Source: Nonomuraea candida
GTDB taxonomy: Bacteria > Actinomycetota > Actinomycetes > Streptosporangiales > Streptosporangiaceae
Assembly: GCF_000725485.1 (NCBI RefSeq)
Contig: NZ_JOAG01000039.1
Span: 1 to 64,000 of the forward strand
Direction of reading: 5' to 3'
Length of the DNA stretch: 64,000 nt
Positions within the stretch are counted from its first letter, which is position 1. Each line of letters opens with the position of its first letter. Position numbers and translations under genes: made by a program. Of the stretch, positions 39,899 through 48,780 are shown one piece after another. The notes below the pieces were generated by a model that saw only the letters and a program-made list of their open reading frames with translations, searched no databases and was not told the origin of the DNA.

Positions 39899-40945
39899 TC
39901 AGCCGATGCGCCAGGTGTCGCCACCCTGCAGCAGCTCGTGCAGGTCGCCCGGGCCCTGCTGGGCCACGGACTCCTCCAGCTGCTCGGCCATCAGCACGTC
40001 GTAGGCCGGGCGGTCGACCTGGCGGAAGATGCCGATCGGCACGTGCTCGAAGGCCGGCTCGTCGAGCCTGCTGAGCGCGAAGGCCACCGACGGGTCGGGG
40101 TTGTGCGCGTCGTGGACGAGGATGCGCTCCTCGCTCACGCTCTCGCGCGGCACGACCTCGATGTTTCCGTCGGCGCCCCGCACGGCCGCCTTGGAGGCGC
40201 TCACGATCGGCCGGCCGTGCTCCAGGCGCAGCGTGATGTCGTCGCGAACCTCGGGGTCCTTGAGCTGCTCGAAGGCGTTGTCGTTGAAGATGTTGCAGTT
40301 CTGGTAGATCTCCACCAGCGACGTGCCGCGGTGCGCGGTCGCCTCGCGCAGCACCGACTGCAGGTGCTTGCGGTCGGAGTCGATGGTCCTGGCCACGAAC
40401 GACGCCTCGGCGCCGATGGCCAGCGAGATCGGGTTGAACGGCTTGTCCAGCGAGCCCATCGGCGTCGACTTGGTGACCTTGCCGACCTCGGAGGTGGGCG
40501 AGTATTGACCCTTGGTCAGACCGTAGATCCGGTTGTTGAACAGCAGGATGTTCAGGTTGACGTTGCGGCGCAGCGCGTGGATCAGGTGGTTGCCGCCGAT
40601 GGACAGCGCGTCGCCGTCACCCGTGATCACCCACACGCTCAGGTCGGGCCTGCTGGCCGCCAGCCCGGTGGCGATCGCCGGGGCCCGCCCGTGGATGGAG
40701 TGGAAGCCGTAGGTGTTGAGGTAGTACGGGAAGCGCGAGGAGCACCCGATGCCGGAGACGAACACGATGTTCTCGCGCCTGAGCCCCAGCTCGGGCAGGA
40801 AGCTCTGCACCGCGGCCAGGATCGCGTAGTCACCGCAGCCCGGGCACCAGCGCACCTCCTGGTCGGACTTGAAGTCCTTCAGGCCCTGCTTCACGTCGGT
40901 CTTCGGGACGAGCGACAGCCCCTTCCCGTTGATGAGCTCAGTCAC
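39899..40945 (-). CDS. korB: 2-oxoglutarate:ferredoxin oxidoreductase, beta subunit
   Basis: This 348-residue subunit binds TPP and an Fe-S cluster. WCPGCGDYAILAAVQ contains two cluster cysteines, FVSGIGCSSRFPYYLNTYGFHSIHGRAPAIATGLA is the family core, and WVITGDGDALSIGGNHLIHALRRNVNLNILLFNN is the TPP/Mg motif (GDG...NN). With KorA it decarboxylates 2-oxoglutarate to succinyl-CoA and gives electrons to ferredoxin. This is the actinobacterial alternative to the 2-oxoglutarate dehydrogenase route. It overlaps korA by 8 nt and ends at a strong terminator. Confidence 0.93.
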   Translation of the reverse strand: MTELINGKGLSLVPKTDVKQGLKDFKSDQEVRWCPGCGDYAILAAVQSFLPELGLRRENIVFVSGIGCSSRFPYYLNTYGFHSIHGRAPAIATGLAASRPDLSVWVITGDGDALSIGGNHLIHALRRNVNLNILLFNNRIYGLTKGQYSPTSEVGKVTKSTPMGSLDKPFNPISLAIGAEASFVARTIDSDRKHLQSVLREATAHRGTSLVEIYQNCNIFNDNAFEQLKDPEVRDDITLRLEHGRPIVSASKAAVRGADGNIEVVPRESVSEERILVHDAHNPDPSVAFALSRLDEPAFEHVPIGIFRQVDRPAYDVLMAEQLEESVAQQGPGDLHELLQGGDTWRIG

Positions 40946-42782
40946 TGTCGATCACGTCCTGGATGACTCCGGCCAGCTCCTCGGCCTTGAACGGGAGCCC
41001 GCGCACACGGTTGTAGCTGATCACGTCGACGAGGTAGCGCGCCCGCAGCAGCAGGGCGAGCTGGCCGAGGTTGATCTCGGGCAGCAGGACCTTGTCGTAG
41101 CGCTTGAGCACCTCGCCGGTGTTGGCCGGCAGCGGGTTGAGGTGGCGCAGGTGGGCCTGGGCGACCTTGCCGCCGGCGCGCCTGATCCGCCGGACGGCGG
41201 CGGCGATCGGCCCGTACGTCGAACCCCAGCCGAGGACCAGCACCTTCGCCTCGCCGTCGGGGTCGTCCACGTCGAGGTCGGGGACGTCGATGCCGGCGAT
41301 CTTGGCGGCCCGGGTGCGGACCATCAGGTCGTGGTTGTCGGGGTCGTAGGAGATGTTGCCGGTGCCGTCGGCCTTCTCGATGCCGCCGATGCGGTGTTCG
41401 AGCCCGGCGGTGCCGGGGACGGCCCACGGGCGGGCGAGGGTCTCGGCGTCCCGCTGGTAGGGCAGGAACGCGCCGTCCGCGCCGTTGGGCTCGGTGGTGA
41501 ACTCCTGCGAGATGTCGGGCAGGTCGGAGACCTCGGGCAGGCGCCACGGCTCGGAGCCGTTGGCCAGGTAGCCGTCGGACAGCAGCATGACCGGGGTGCG
41601 GTATTTCACCGCGATCCTGGCCGCCTCGACCGCCGCGTCGAAACAGTCGCTCGGCGACATCGGCGCCACGATCGGCACCGGCGACTCGCCGTTGCGGCCG
41701 AACATGGCCATCAGCAGGTCGGTCTGCTCGGTCTTGGTCGGCATGCCGGTGCTCGGGCCGGCCCGCTGCACGTCGACCACGATCAGCGGCAGCTCGGTCG
41801 TGACCGCGAGACCGATCGTCTCCGACTTCAGCGCCACGCCGGGACCGCTCGTCGTGGTCACGCCCAGCGCGCCGCCGAACGCGGCCCCCAGCGCCGCGCC
41901 GACGCCCGCGATCTCGTCCTCCGCCTGGAAGGTGCGGATGCCGAACCGCTTGTGCTTCGACAGCTCGTGCAGGATGTCGCTGGCCGGGGTGATCGGGTAG
42001 GAGCCCAGGAACAGCGGCAGCTTCGCCTGCACGCTCGCGGCGATCAGTCCGTACGCCAGCGCCTGGTTGCCCGAGATGTTGCGATAGACGCCGGGCGCGA
42101 GCTGCGCGGGCTTGACCTCGTAGGAGACCGAGAACGACTCGGTCGTCTCCCCGTAGTTCCAGCCCGCCTGGAAGGCGGCGATGTTGGCCTTGGCCAGGTC
42201 GGGCTTCTTGGCGAACTTCTGCTCGAGGAACTTGATCGTCTGCTCGGTCGGGCGGTGGTAGAGCCACGACAGCAGGCCGAGGGCGAACATGTTCTTCGAG
42301 CGCTCGGCGTCCTTCTTGGACAGGTCGAAGTTCTCCAGCGCCTTGACCGTGAGCGAGGTCAGCGGCACCGCGTGCAGGCGCCACTCGCTGAGCGAGTCGT
42401 CCTCCAGCGGATTGGCGTCGTAGCCGACCTTCTGCAGGTTGCGCTTGGTGAACTCGTCGGTGTTGGCGATGATGTCCGCGCCCCTGGGCAGGTCGCCCAG
42501 GTTGGCCTTGAGCGCGGCCGGGTTCATCGCCACGAGCACGTTGGGGGCGTCGCCGGGCGTCAGGATGTCGTGGTCGGCGAAGTGAAGCTGGAAGCTGGAC
42601 ACGCCGGGCAGGGTGCCTGCGGGCGCGCGGATCTCGGCGGGGAAGTTGGGAAGCGTCGACAGGTCGTTGCCGAACTCCGCCGTCCCCGCGGTGAAGCGGT
42701 CACCGGTGAGCTGCATGCCGTCGCCGGAGTCGCCGGCGAATCTGATGATCACGCGGTCGAGTTGCCGGACCTGCTTCGTCAC
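40938..42782 (-). CDS. korA: 2-oxoglutarate:ferredoxin oxidoreductase, fused gamma-alpha subunit
   Basis: A 614-residue gamma-alpha fusion. The gamma part (1-200) begins VIIRFAGDSGDGMQLTGDRFTAGTAEFGNDLSTLPNFPAEIRAPAGTLPGVSSFQLHFAD. The alpha part has GNQALAYGLIAASVQAKLPLFLGSYPITPASDILHEL, TFQAEDEIAGVGAALGAAFGGALGVTTTSGPGVALKSE and RAGPSTGMPTKTEQTDLL. It starts at GTG 42782 behind GAGGAGG. An 18-codon in-frame ORF (METENAPEATAHWRVEED) ends in TGA just upstream; see 42786-42842. With KorB it forms the CO2-releasing, ferredoxin-reducing complex. Confidence 0.92.
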   Translation of the reverse strand: MTKQVRQLDRVIIRFAGDSGDGMQLTGDRFTAGTAEFGNDLSTLPNFPAEIRAPAGTLPGVSSFQLHFADHDILTPGDAPNVLVAMNPAALKANLGDLPRGADIIANTDEFTKRNLQKVGYDANPLEDDSLSEWRLHAVPLTSLTVKALENFDLSKKDAERSKNMFALGLLSWLYHRPTEQTIKFLEQKFAKKPDLAKANIAAFQAGWNYGETTESFSVSYEVKPAQLAPGVYRNISGNQALAYGLIAASVQAKLPLFLGSYPITPASDILHELSKHKRFGIRTFQAEDEIAGVGAALGAAFGGALGVTTTSGPGVALKSETIGLAVTTELPLIVVDVQRAGPSTGMPTKTEQTDLLMAMFGRNGESPVPIVAPMSPSDCFDAAVEAARIAVKYRTPVMLLSDGYLANGSEPWRLPEVSDLPDISQEFTTEPNGADGAFLPYQRDAETLARPWAVPGTAGLEHRIGGIEKADGTGNISYDPDNHDLMVRTRAAKIAGIDVPDLDVDDPDGEAKVLVLGWGSTYGPIAAAVRRIRRAGGKVAQAHLRHLNPLPANTGEVLKRYDKVLLPEINLGQLALLLRARYLVDVISYNRVRGLPFKAEELAGVIQDVIDSD

Positions 42783-42785
42783 AGC

Positions 42786-42842
42786 TCAGTCCTCCTCGAC
42801 GCGCCAATGCGCGGTTGCTTCGGGCGCGTTCTCTGTTTCCAT
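42786..42842 (-). other. Short in-frame ORF just upstream of korA
   Basis: ATG 42842 opens 18 codons (METENAPEATAHWRVEED) and a TGA that lies two codons before, and in the same frame as, the korA GTG. The GAGGAGG of its last codons is the korA ribosome site. It may be a leader peptide coupling translation, or a broken N-terminal extension; some KorA proteins are longer at that end. Confidence 0.4.
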
Positions 42843-43030
42843 GCTAGATCCTCGGAAGGTCACGCGTTTGCATGCCGCGCAAAGCGGGTAAACGCGGGCG
42901 GAGTCAGTCAGGGTGAGGTGGGAGAACGACGACACAGCCCGGACGCGAGCCTGCAGAGGTCTACATGCAGGCGGGCGAACAGGACGGTTCGGGTCACGAG
43001 CGCCAACTATACGTCCCCCCAACACGTGTG

Positions 43031-44503
43031 CTAGGTCAGGGGCTGCCTACGTGGCAGCCCGTTTCCTGACTCGTACAGGCGTCCGGCCTGCATCCCCGCA
43101 GAGCCGTACAACTCAGCAACGGTCACGAAGCTGTAACCCTTCCCGCGCAACTGTTTGAGGATGTCCGGAACCGCGTCCACGGTTTCCCGCCGAATGTCGT
43201 GCATAAGAATGATCGCACCTGGGCGGGCTTCCCGCACAGTCCGGCCGGCGATGTCGCGCGCCGTGCCGCCGTGCCGGTCCTTGGCGTCGACATCCCAGTT
43301 GACCAGCGACGACCCCATGTTCCGCGTGACGTTGCGCAGCTGCCGGCTCACGGCGCCGTACGGCGGACGCACCAGCGTCGGCGTCTGCCCGATGACCGCC
43401 GACACCACGTCCTTGGTCCTGTCGAGCGAGTCGGCGATTTTGCTGCTGCCCTGTTTCGACAGGTCCTTATGGTCCCAGCTGTGATTGCCGACGAGGTGGC
43501 CCTCCTCGCTCATCCGGCGCAGCAGCGCCGGCTGCGCGGCCGCGTTGCTGCCGAGGACGAAGAACGTGGCCCGCGCCCGCTCCTTCGCCAGCAGGTCGAG
43601 CAGCCGCCCGGTGTCGGGCCCCGGCCCGTCGTCGAACGTCAGCGCGACGCACTTGGCCCGCGCGCAGTCCACGCTCCCGGCCCGGTTGCTGACGGCGTCG
43701 GGGCTGCGGGTGGGGGTGAAGTGGGGCACCTCGTCGGCCGCCGCGCCGCCGGCCGACTCCCGCACGCTCTCCTGCGCCCGCCGGCCCAGGGGGGACAGCA
43801 GCGGCTCGACCCGGGCCGCCCGCACCGCCACCGCCAGCCGGCCGAGCGAGCACGGCCCGAGCTGGCAGTCGTCGAACTCGACGACGAGGTCCCCGTCGCG
43901 GTTGAACGCCATCGAGTCGAACGTGTCGCCCTCGGCCGTCACCCGGTCGGCCTGGGGCCCGCGATCCCGCAGCTCCGCCTTGACCAGCACCGCGAGCCGC
44001 CGCAGCGCCGGCTCGCCCGCCAGCAGGCCCGTGGAGTCCACGGCCTTGCCCTCGCGCGGGTCGTACCAGTACGTGCGCGTGGAGTTGCCCCAGCTCTCGT
44101 GCAGGTACTCGCCGGTGCGCAGGCGGACCGCGACGGCCTTGGAGGAGGCGGCGGCGAGCTGCCAGTCCACGTTCAGCTCGGGGCGGGGCGTGACGGGGTC
44201 CGCGCTTTCGGTGCGGTCGCGGAAGTCCTTGAGCTGCCGCTCGGCCTGGGCGCGCAGGGCGCGGTTGAGCGCGGTGGCGCCGGCGAACTCGGGATAGTTG
44301 ATGTGCACGTACCGGCTGCCCGGGTCGTCGTCGGTCAGCGTCTCGGTGGACAGGCCGACGACGGTCGCCGGGTCGACGAAGTCGATCAGCGTCGGCTCGG
44401 CCGGCACCATGAGGCCCCGCTCGGGGGCGGCGGCGGCCATTCCGCATCCGGAGGCCGAGAGGGCCAGCAGGGCAACCCCGGAGACGAAACGCGACTTGTG
44501 CAT
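43031..44503 (-). CDS. Lipoprotein polysaccharide deacetylase (NodB domain) with N-terminal DUF3298-like region
   Basis: A 490-residue exported protein. The N-terminus is a lipoprotein signal (VALLALSASGC, lipidated Cys20). Residues 40-240 resemble the RsiV-type DUF3298 region (YPEF...LN..L, FDSMAFNRDGDLVVEFDDCQLGPCSLG). Residues 275-470 are a complete NodB carbohydrate-esterase-4 domain: ALTFDDGPGPDT, LVGNHSWDHKDLSKQ, VRPPYGAVS, WDVDAKD and ILMHDIRRETV. It should deacetylate peptidoglycan or another cell-surface polymer, on the outer face of the membrane. It is divergent from nuoA; the shared gap contains a GTAACC/GGTTAC palindrome. Confidence 0.88.
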   Translation of the reverse strand: MHKSRFVSGVALLALSASGCGMAAAAPERGLMVPAEPTLIDFVDPATVVGLSTETLTDDDPGSRYVHINYPEFAGATALNRALRAQAERQLKDFRDRTESADPVTPRPELNVDWQLAAASSKAVAVRLRTGEYLHESWGNSTRTYWYDPREGKAVDSTGLLAGEPALRRLAVLVKAELRDRGPQADRVTAEGDTFDSMAFNRDGDLVVEFDDCQLGPCSLGRLAVAVRAARVEPLLSPLGRRAQESVRESAGGAAADEVPHFTPTRSPDAVSNRAGSVDCARAKCVALTFDDGPGPDTGRLLDLLAKERARATFFVLGSNAAAQPALLRRMSEEGHLVGNHSWDHKDLSKQGSSKIADSLDRTKDVVSAVIGQTPTLVRPPYGAVSRQLRNVTRNMGSSLVNWDVDAKDRHGGTARDIAGRTVREARPGAIILMHDIRRETVDAVPDILKQLRGKGYSFVTVAELYGSAGMQAGRLYESGNGLPRRQPLT

Positions 44504-44580
44504 GGATGTCAGAGTATGGTGCCGATCTTCCGCTTTACCCCGATTTTGTGTGATAGGGCCGGAGCCTTTGACCGCTCTGG

Positions 44581-44603
44581 GTAACCGGGCCGCGCCGGGT
44601 TAC
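44581..44603. promoter_or_regulatory. GTAACC-N11-GGTTAC inverted repeat before nuoA
   Basis: GTAACC at 44581-44586 and GGTTAC at 44598-44603 form an inverted pair 10 nt before ATG 44613. The half-site equals the motif repeated through the polysaccharide cluster. It could be an MtrA/AfsQ1-type site, and as RNA it could also fold over the nuoA ribosome site. Confidence 0.5.
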
Positions 44604-44612
44604 GATCACGGC

Positions 44613-44984
44613 ATGGACGGCTACTTCGGGTCGTACGCGCTCGTCGCCGCACTGCTCGCCATCGGCGTCGCCATCGTGGCCGGCGCCCTGTTCGCCAACC
44701 GCCTCCTGCGCCCGTCCCGGCCCACGCCGGAGAAGCTGACCACGTACGAGTGCGGGGTCGATCCCGTCGGGGAGGGCTGGGCGCAGTCCCAGGTGCGCTA
44801 CTACGTCTTCACCTACCTCTATGTCGTGTTCGCCGTGGACGCCGTCTTCCTGTTCCCCTGGGCCACGGTCTTCGACGCGCCCGGCTACGGGCTGGCGACG
44901 CTCATGGAGATGTTCGTCTTCCTGGGCTTCATCGCGCTGGGCATCCTGTACGCCTGGCGCAAGCGCGTCCTGACCTGGACCTGA
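44613..44984 (+). CDS. nuoA: NADH-quinone oxidoreductase subunit A (second-type locus)
   Basis: This 123-residue subunit has three TM helices. It starts MDGYFGSYALVAALLAIGVAIVAGALFANRLLRPSRPTPEKLTTYECGVDPVGEGWAQSQVRYYVFTYLYVVFAVDAVFLFPW, with the conserved YECG loop and FAVDAVFLFPW. It sits in the membrane arm next to the quinone cavity. It is the first gene of a nuo set lacking D, E, F and G. A degenerate M48-peptidase-like gene separates it from nuoB. Confidence 0.92.
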   Translation: MDGYFGSYALVAALLAIGVAIVAGALFANRLLRPSRPTPEKLTTYECGVDPVGEGWAQSQVRYYVFTYLYVVFAVDAVFLFPWATVFDAPGYGLATLMEMFVFLGFIALGILYAWRKRVLTWT

Positions 44985-45087
44985 CGCGCGCCCGCTCCAT
45001 CCGCTGCCCGGGCCTGTCCGGGCGCCCTGATCGCGCCGGGTCCGTCCGTTATCCGAGTGTGCCCGGGGTCTGGCACTTTGCTGTGCC

Positions 45088-45576
45088 ATGTCCGCCACTT
45101 GCCCCGAGTGCGCCCAGCCCTTGAAGCCGGCGCCTCCGTACCCCGTGTGGTGCATGTCGTGCGACTGGAACGTCCTGCCGGTGCGCGGGCTCATGGTGCT
45201 GCTGGAGCTGCTGCTCTACCGGTCGTCGCAGCGGGCCGAGTACCGGGCGGACGAGCTGGGGGCCCGGGTCGCGGGCGTGCCCGGCATGGTCGCGCTGCTC
45301 GACGCCCTGGACACCCGCGCGTACTCCGCCGCCCGCTTCCTGGAGACCAGCGCCCACACCGTGCGGCCCGAGGAGATGTGGACGGCGCTGCGCGGGGCCG
45401 TGGACGCCGTGCCCGGCTTCGAGACCGAACGCCGCCGCCGGGCGGCCCGGCTGGAGAAGCTGCGGGTGGACCAGACGCACCCGGCCACGTACCTGCGGAT
45501 GGAGTGGGTGGCCGGCCTGCCGTACGAGGAGGTGGGGGCCGACGCTCCCCACCGAGATTCCTTGCCTTACCTGTGA
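45088..45576 (+). CDS. Zinc-ribbon protein, M48-peptidase relic lacking HExxH
   Basis: This 162-residue protein begins with a zinc ribbon ([13 protein letters not shown]...VWCMSCDWN). It then goes straight to [22 protein letters not shown], which in zinc-ribbon M48 peptidases lies well after the HExxH helix and supplies the third ligand Glu/Asp. The end ([15 protein letters not shown]) is also M48-like. The catalytic HExxH and the first membrane helices are missing, as after an in-frame internal deletion. It is probably inactive or a decaying gene. It lies between nuoA and nuoB. Confidence 0.65.
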   Translation: MSATCPECAQPLKPAPPYPVWCMSCDWNVLPVRGLMVLLELLLYRSSQRAEYRADELGARVAGVPGMVALLDALDTRAYSAARFLETSAHTVRPEEMWTALRGAVDAVPGFETERRRRAARLEKLRVDQTHPATYLRMEWVAGLPYEEVGADAPHRDSLPYL

Positions 45577-45595
45577 TCCGCGCGAGAATGTCCAT

Positions 45596-46186
45596 ATGGC
45601 AGCAACGGATCTCCCGATGCCCACCGTGGGCCCGATCTCCCGGTTGGCCCCCAAACCCATGCGTTTCGTGCTCAACTGGGGCCGCCGCTACTCGCTGTGG
45701 GTGTTCAACTTCGGGCTGGCCTGCTGCGCCATCGAGTTCATCGCGGCCTCCACGAGCCGGCACGACTTCATCCGCTTCGGCGTGATCCCGTTCGCGAACG
45801 GCCCCAGGCAGGCCGACCTCATGATCGTCTCGGGCACGGTCACCGACAAGATGGCCCCGGCCGTGAAGCGTCTCTACGAGCAGATGCCCGACCCCAAATA
45901 CGTGATCTCGTTCGGCGCCTGCTCCAACACCGGCGGGCCGTACTGGGACTCCTACTGCGTCACCAACGGCGTGGACCAGATCATCCCCGTCGACGTCTAC
46001 GTCCCCGGCTGCCCGCCCCGGCCCGAGGCGCTGCTGTACGGCATCACCAAGCTCCAGGAGAAGATCGCCGGCGAGAGGCTGAGCGACCGCTACGTCTGGT
46101 CCCGCTCCCACGAGTCCCCCACCGCCCCGGAGCCGCCCGCCGGCCCCGGCGGGCCGTCGCAGCAGAAGCCGGAGCTGGAGGCATGA
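45596..46186 (+). CDS. nuoB: NADH-quinone oxidoreductase subunit B
   Basis: This 196-residue subunit carries the N2 4Fe-4S cluster. It has [58 protein letters not shown] and [18 protein letters not shown], giving the Cys-Cys, GAC and GCP ligands. It passes electrons to quinone at the interface with NuoD/H. The last 35 residues ([17 protein letters not shown]) are Pro-rich. It overlaps nuoC by ATGA. Confidence 0.93.
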   Translation: MAATDLPMPTVGPISRLAPKPMRFVLNWGRRYSLWVFNFGLACCAIEFIAASTSRHDFIRFGVIPFANGPRQADLMIVSGTVTDKMAPAVKRLYEQMPDPKYVISFGACSNTGGPYWDSYCVTNGVDQIIPVDVYVPGCPPRPEALLYGITKLQEKIAGERLSDRYVWSRSHESPTAPEPPAGPGGPSQQKPELEA

Positions 46187-46779
46187 GCGGCCACGACGGG
46201 CACGTCGGCCACGACGGGCACGACGGGCACGACGGGCTCGCGGGCATTCCCGGGCGCTTCGGCGACGACCGCGTCCAGATCACCGAGTCCTACGGCGACA
46301 CCACGCTCGACGTCGCCCCCGCCGACTGGATCGAGCTGCTCACCCACGTCCGCGACGACCTCGGCTACGCCTTCTTCGACTGGCTGACCGGTGTGGACGA
46401 GCCTCCCGACGCCTTCGCCGTCGTGGCCCACGTCTACAACCCGGCCGCGGGCCGGCGCCTGCTCCTGCGCACCCGCGTGCCCCGCGACGACCCGCGCCTG
46501 CCCTCCGCCGTGCCCGTCTACCGGGGCGCGAACTGGCACGAACGCGAGACGTACGAGATGTTCGGCGTGATCTTCGACGACCACCCCAACCTCGTGCCCC
46601 TGCTCCTGCCCGACGGTTTCGAAGGGCACCCGCTGCGCAAGGACTTCATCCTGGCCGCCCGCGTCGCCAAGCCCTGGCCCGGCGCGAAGGAGCCGGGGGA
46701 GTCGGGCCACGGCGCGCCGAGCCGCCGCAAGACGCTTCCACCCGGAGTACCGGCCGACTGGGGGCCACCCGATGCTTGA
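46183..46779 (+). CDS. nuoC: NADH-quinone oxidoreductase subunit C with His-rich N-terminus
   Basis: This 198-residue 30-kDa-type subunit contains [94 protein letters not shown], the NuoC signature. The first 20 residues are an unusual HDGH repeat ([17 protein letters not shown]). Normally NuoD follows; here nuoH does, overlapping by 8 nt, so no fused or separate NuoD is encoded at this spot. Confidence 0.92.
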   Translation: MSGHDGHVGHDGHDGHDGLAGIPGRFGDDRVQITESYGDTTLDVAPADWIELLTHVRDDLGYAFFDWLTGVDEPPDAFAVVAHVYNPAAGRRLLLRTRVPRDDPRLPSAVPVYRGANWHERETYEMFGVIFDDHPNLVPLLLPDGFEGHPLRKDFILAARVAKPWPGAKEPGESGHGAPSRRKTLPPGVPADWGPPDA

Positions 46780-47713
46780 AGTGGTGCTGAGCTTCGTCGT
46801 CATCCTCGTCGTGTTCCTGGTGCTCCCCCTGATCGTGGGACAGACCGAGCACAAGGTCATGGCCCACATGCAGTCCCGCCTCGGCCCGATGTACGCCGGT
46901 GGCTTCCACGGCTGGGCGCAGCTCATCGCCGACGGCGTGAAGTTCGCACAGAAGGAGGACATCATCCCGGCCGCGGCCGACCGCCGCATCTTCATGATCG
47001 CCCCGGGCGTGGCGCTGGTCCCGTACCTGCTGGTGCTGATCGTCATCCCCATCGACCGCGACCGCGTCGCGGTGAACCTCGACCTCGGCCTCTTCTTCGT
47101 CCTCGCCGTGATGGGCGTCGGCGTGCTGGGCTCGATCATGGCGGGCTGGGCGTCGGCCAACAAATACTCCGTGCTCGGCGGCATGCGCTCCGCGGCCCAG
47201 CTCATGTCGTACGAGCTGCCGCTCGTCCTGGCCGCCTCCTCGGTCGCCATGGCGGCGGGCACTCTGTCGCTCCCCGGCATCGTCGAGGCCTGGCAGTGGT
47301 GGTGGCTGCCCTGGCAGGCGATCGGCGGCGTCGTCTTCTTCCTGGCCGGCCTGGCCGAGCTGCGCCGCCCGCCGTTCGACATGCCGATCGCCGAGTCCGA
47401 GATCATCATGGGCCCGATGACCGAGTACACCGGCATGCGCTTCGCGCTCTTCATGCTCTCGGAGTACGTCGGGATCGTCGTGTTGTCGTTCCTGACCACC
47501 GTGCTGTTCCTGGGCGGCTGGCAGGGCCCGTTCCTGGCGGGCTGGATCTGGACCCTGCTGAAGGTCTTCCTGCTGGCCTTCGTGGTCATCTGGCTCCGGG
47601 TCACCTACCCGCGGCTCCGCGAGGACCAGCTCCAGAAGCTCGCCTGGGCGGTCCTCGTGCCCCTGGCCCTCGTACAGCTCGCGCTCACCGGCGTCGTCAA
47701 GGTCCTCATCTGA
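46772..47713 (+). CDS. nuoH: NADH-quinone oxidoreductase subunit H
   Basis: This 313-residue integral subunit has about 8-9 TM helices. It contains RLGPMYAGGFHGWAQLIADGVKFAQKEDI (a family block near the quinone tunnel), GGMRSAAQLMSYELPL and LAELRRPPFDMPIAESEII, all conserved. It links the quinone site to the membrane arm. A 113-nt AT-richer gap follows (ccttattcccgctttattcg), so the next block has its own promoter; nuoI starts 5.4 kb later. Confidence 0.93.
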   Translation: MLEVVLSFVVILVVFLVLPLIVGQTEHKVMAHMQSRLGPMYAGGFHGWAQLIADGVKFAQKEDIIPAAADRRIFMIAPGVALVPYLLVLIVIPIDRDRVAVNLDLGLFFVLAVMGVGVLGSIMAGWASANKYSVLGGMRSAAQLMSYELPLVLAASSVAMAAGTLSLPGIVEAWQWWWLPWQAIGGVVFFLAGLAELRRPPFDMPIAESEIIMGPMTEYTGMRFALFMLSEYVGIVVLSFLTTVLFLGGWQGPFLAGWIWTLLKVFLLAFVVIWLRVTYPRLREDQLQKLAWAVLVPLALVQLALTGVVKVLI

Positions 47714-47826
47714 ACCCGGGGCTTCGGCCGGCGGGGGCGTTCCCCGGAAACCTTATTCCCGCTTTATTCGTCATAAGTGGGCAAGGGGCGCTTTAGGGGC
47801 TAGATGATTTCCGGGGGTTCAGGCGA

Positions 47827-48780
47827 GTGGACCAACTCCGACCGATCGCCGGCGCGACAAAGGGCGGCAGACGTCCGAAAACAGTCCTGACCTGCGATCG
47901 CGGAACACTCACCGTCACCGACCACGCCTCGGGCGAGTCCCGCACCGTGACCCCGGCCCGCCTTTACCACTACCGCGTCAAACGAACGTCGTCCGCCAAG
48001 GGCGGGCAGCGCCTGCACGGCCTGGCCGCCCTGGACGCCGACGGCCTCGTCCTCCTCGACCTCCCGGGCGAGTGGTACGGGAAAGACCTGCGGAGATTCG
48101 CGGACAGGGCCGGAATCCCGCTGGAGGACGCCCGCGAGTACGCCTCCCGGCCGGTCCGCGTCGCCCTCGCGTCCCGCGCCCCGGGCTGGCGGCGCATCCG
48201 CGGCCTCCGGGCCCCCTCCGCGGGCGCGTGGCGCAAACCGGTCGGCATCTGCCTGGCCGTCGCGGGCGCGGCCCTGATGGCGTATTTCATCTCCATGGGG
48301 ATGTGGGCCGCGTGGCGCGGGTTGTCGATGGCCGGCCGATTGGTTCTCGATCTGCTCGACGCGAAATGGTTCCTGGCGCTGTTCAGCCCTGCCCTGCTCG
48401 TCTTCCGCCCTCTTGTGGTGAAATTCCACCGCATACGCGTCAGAAAGGGCCTGGTCCTCGGCCCGCACGGCGGCCCGGGTCTCACCATGGGAGCACGCAA
48501 CGTCCTCCAGGTCACGCAGGGCAAGGAGGTCCTGGACGAGGTGCGCATGGGCCGGGCGTACGGCCGGGCCTTCCGGCTCCTCCTCTACCGCTTCGAGCAT
48601 CTGACCGGGCTGGCCGTCCTCGACTCCCAGGACCGCGTCCTCCACCACCTCCCCGGCCCCTGGTCCCCGGAGGAGGCCGACCGGTTCGCGAAACGCCACG
48701 AACTCCTGCTGGCCGTCCACCGGGTGTCCCGCGAGGAGTACCTCGCCCTGACCCGGAACGCTCGGGAAGCCACCCCTTGA
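47827..48780 (+). CDS. Membrane protein with duplicated PH-like modules around a TM hairpin
   Basis: A 317-residue protein of two homologous soluble modules flanking two TM helices (about 140-165 and 180-200). The first module has LHGLAALDADGLVLLDLPGEWYGKDLRRFA; the second has LTGLAVLDSQDRVLHHLPGPWSPEEADRFA. The shared frame is LxGLA-LD---VL--LPG-W-----RFA-R. Strand-rich segments before each (TVLTCDRGTLTVTD; GLVLGPHGGPGLTM) suggest PH-like barrels. No family is known to me. It starts at GTG 47827 and its stop lies inside a tandem repeat. Confidence 0.7.
   Translation: MDQLRPIAGATKGGRRPKTVLTCDRGTLTVTDHASGESRTVTPARLYHYRVKRTSSAKGGQRLHGLAALDADGLVLLDLPGEWYGKDLRRFADRAGIPLEDAREYASRPVRVALASRAPGWRRIRGLRAPSAGAWRKPVGICLAVAGAALMAYFISMGMWAAWRGLSMAGRLVLDLLDAKWFLALFSPALLVFRPLVVKFHRIRVRKGLVLGPHGGPGLTMGARNVLQVTQGKEVLDEVRMGRAYGRAFRLLLYRFEHLTGLAVLDSQDRVLHHLPGPWSPEEADRFAKRHELLLAVHRVSREEYLALTRNAREATP

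Noticed and set aside
42786..42788. Selenocysteine TGA joining the short ORF to korA
   Set aside because: No SECIS-like hairpin was seen and KorA is complete from GTG 42782.
45071..45088. TGGCAC-N6-GTGCCA as an operator before the M48 relic
   Set aside because: Arms of six bases in a GC-rich region are too short to separate from chance, and no regulator is adjacent.
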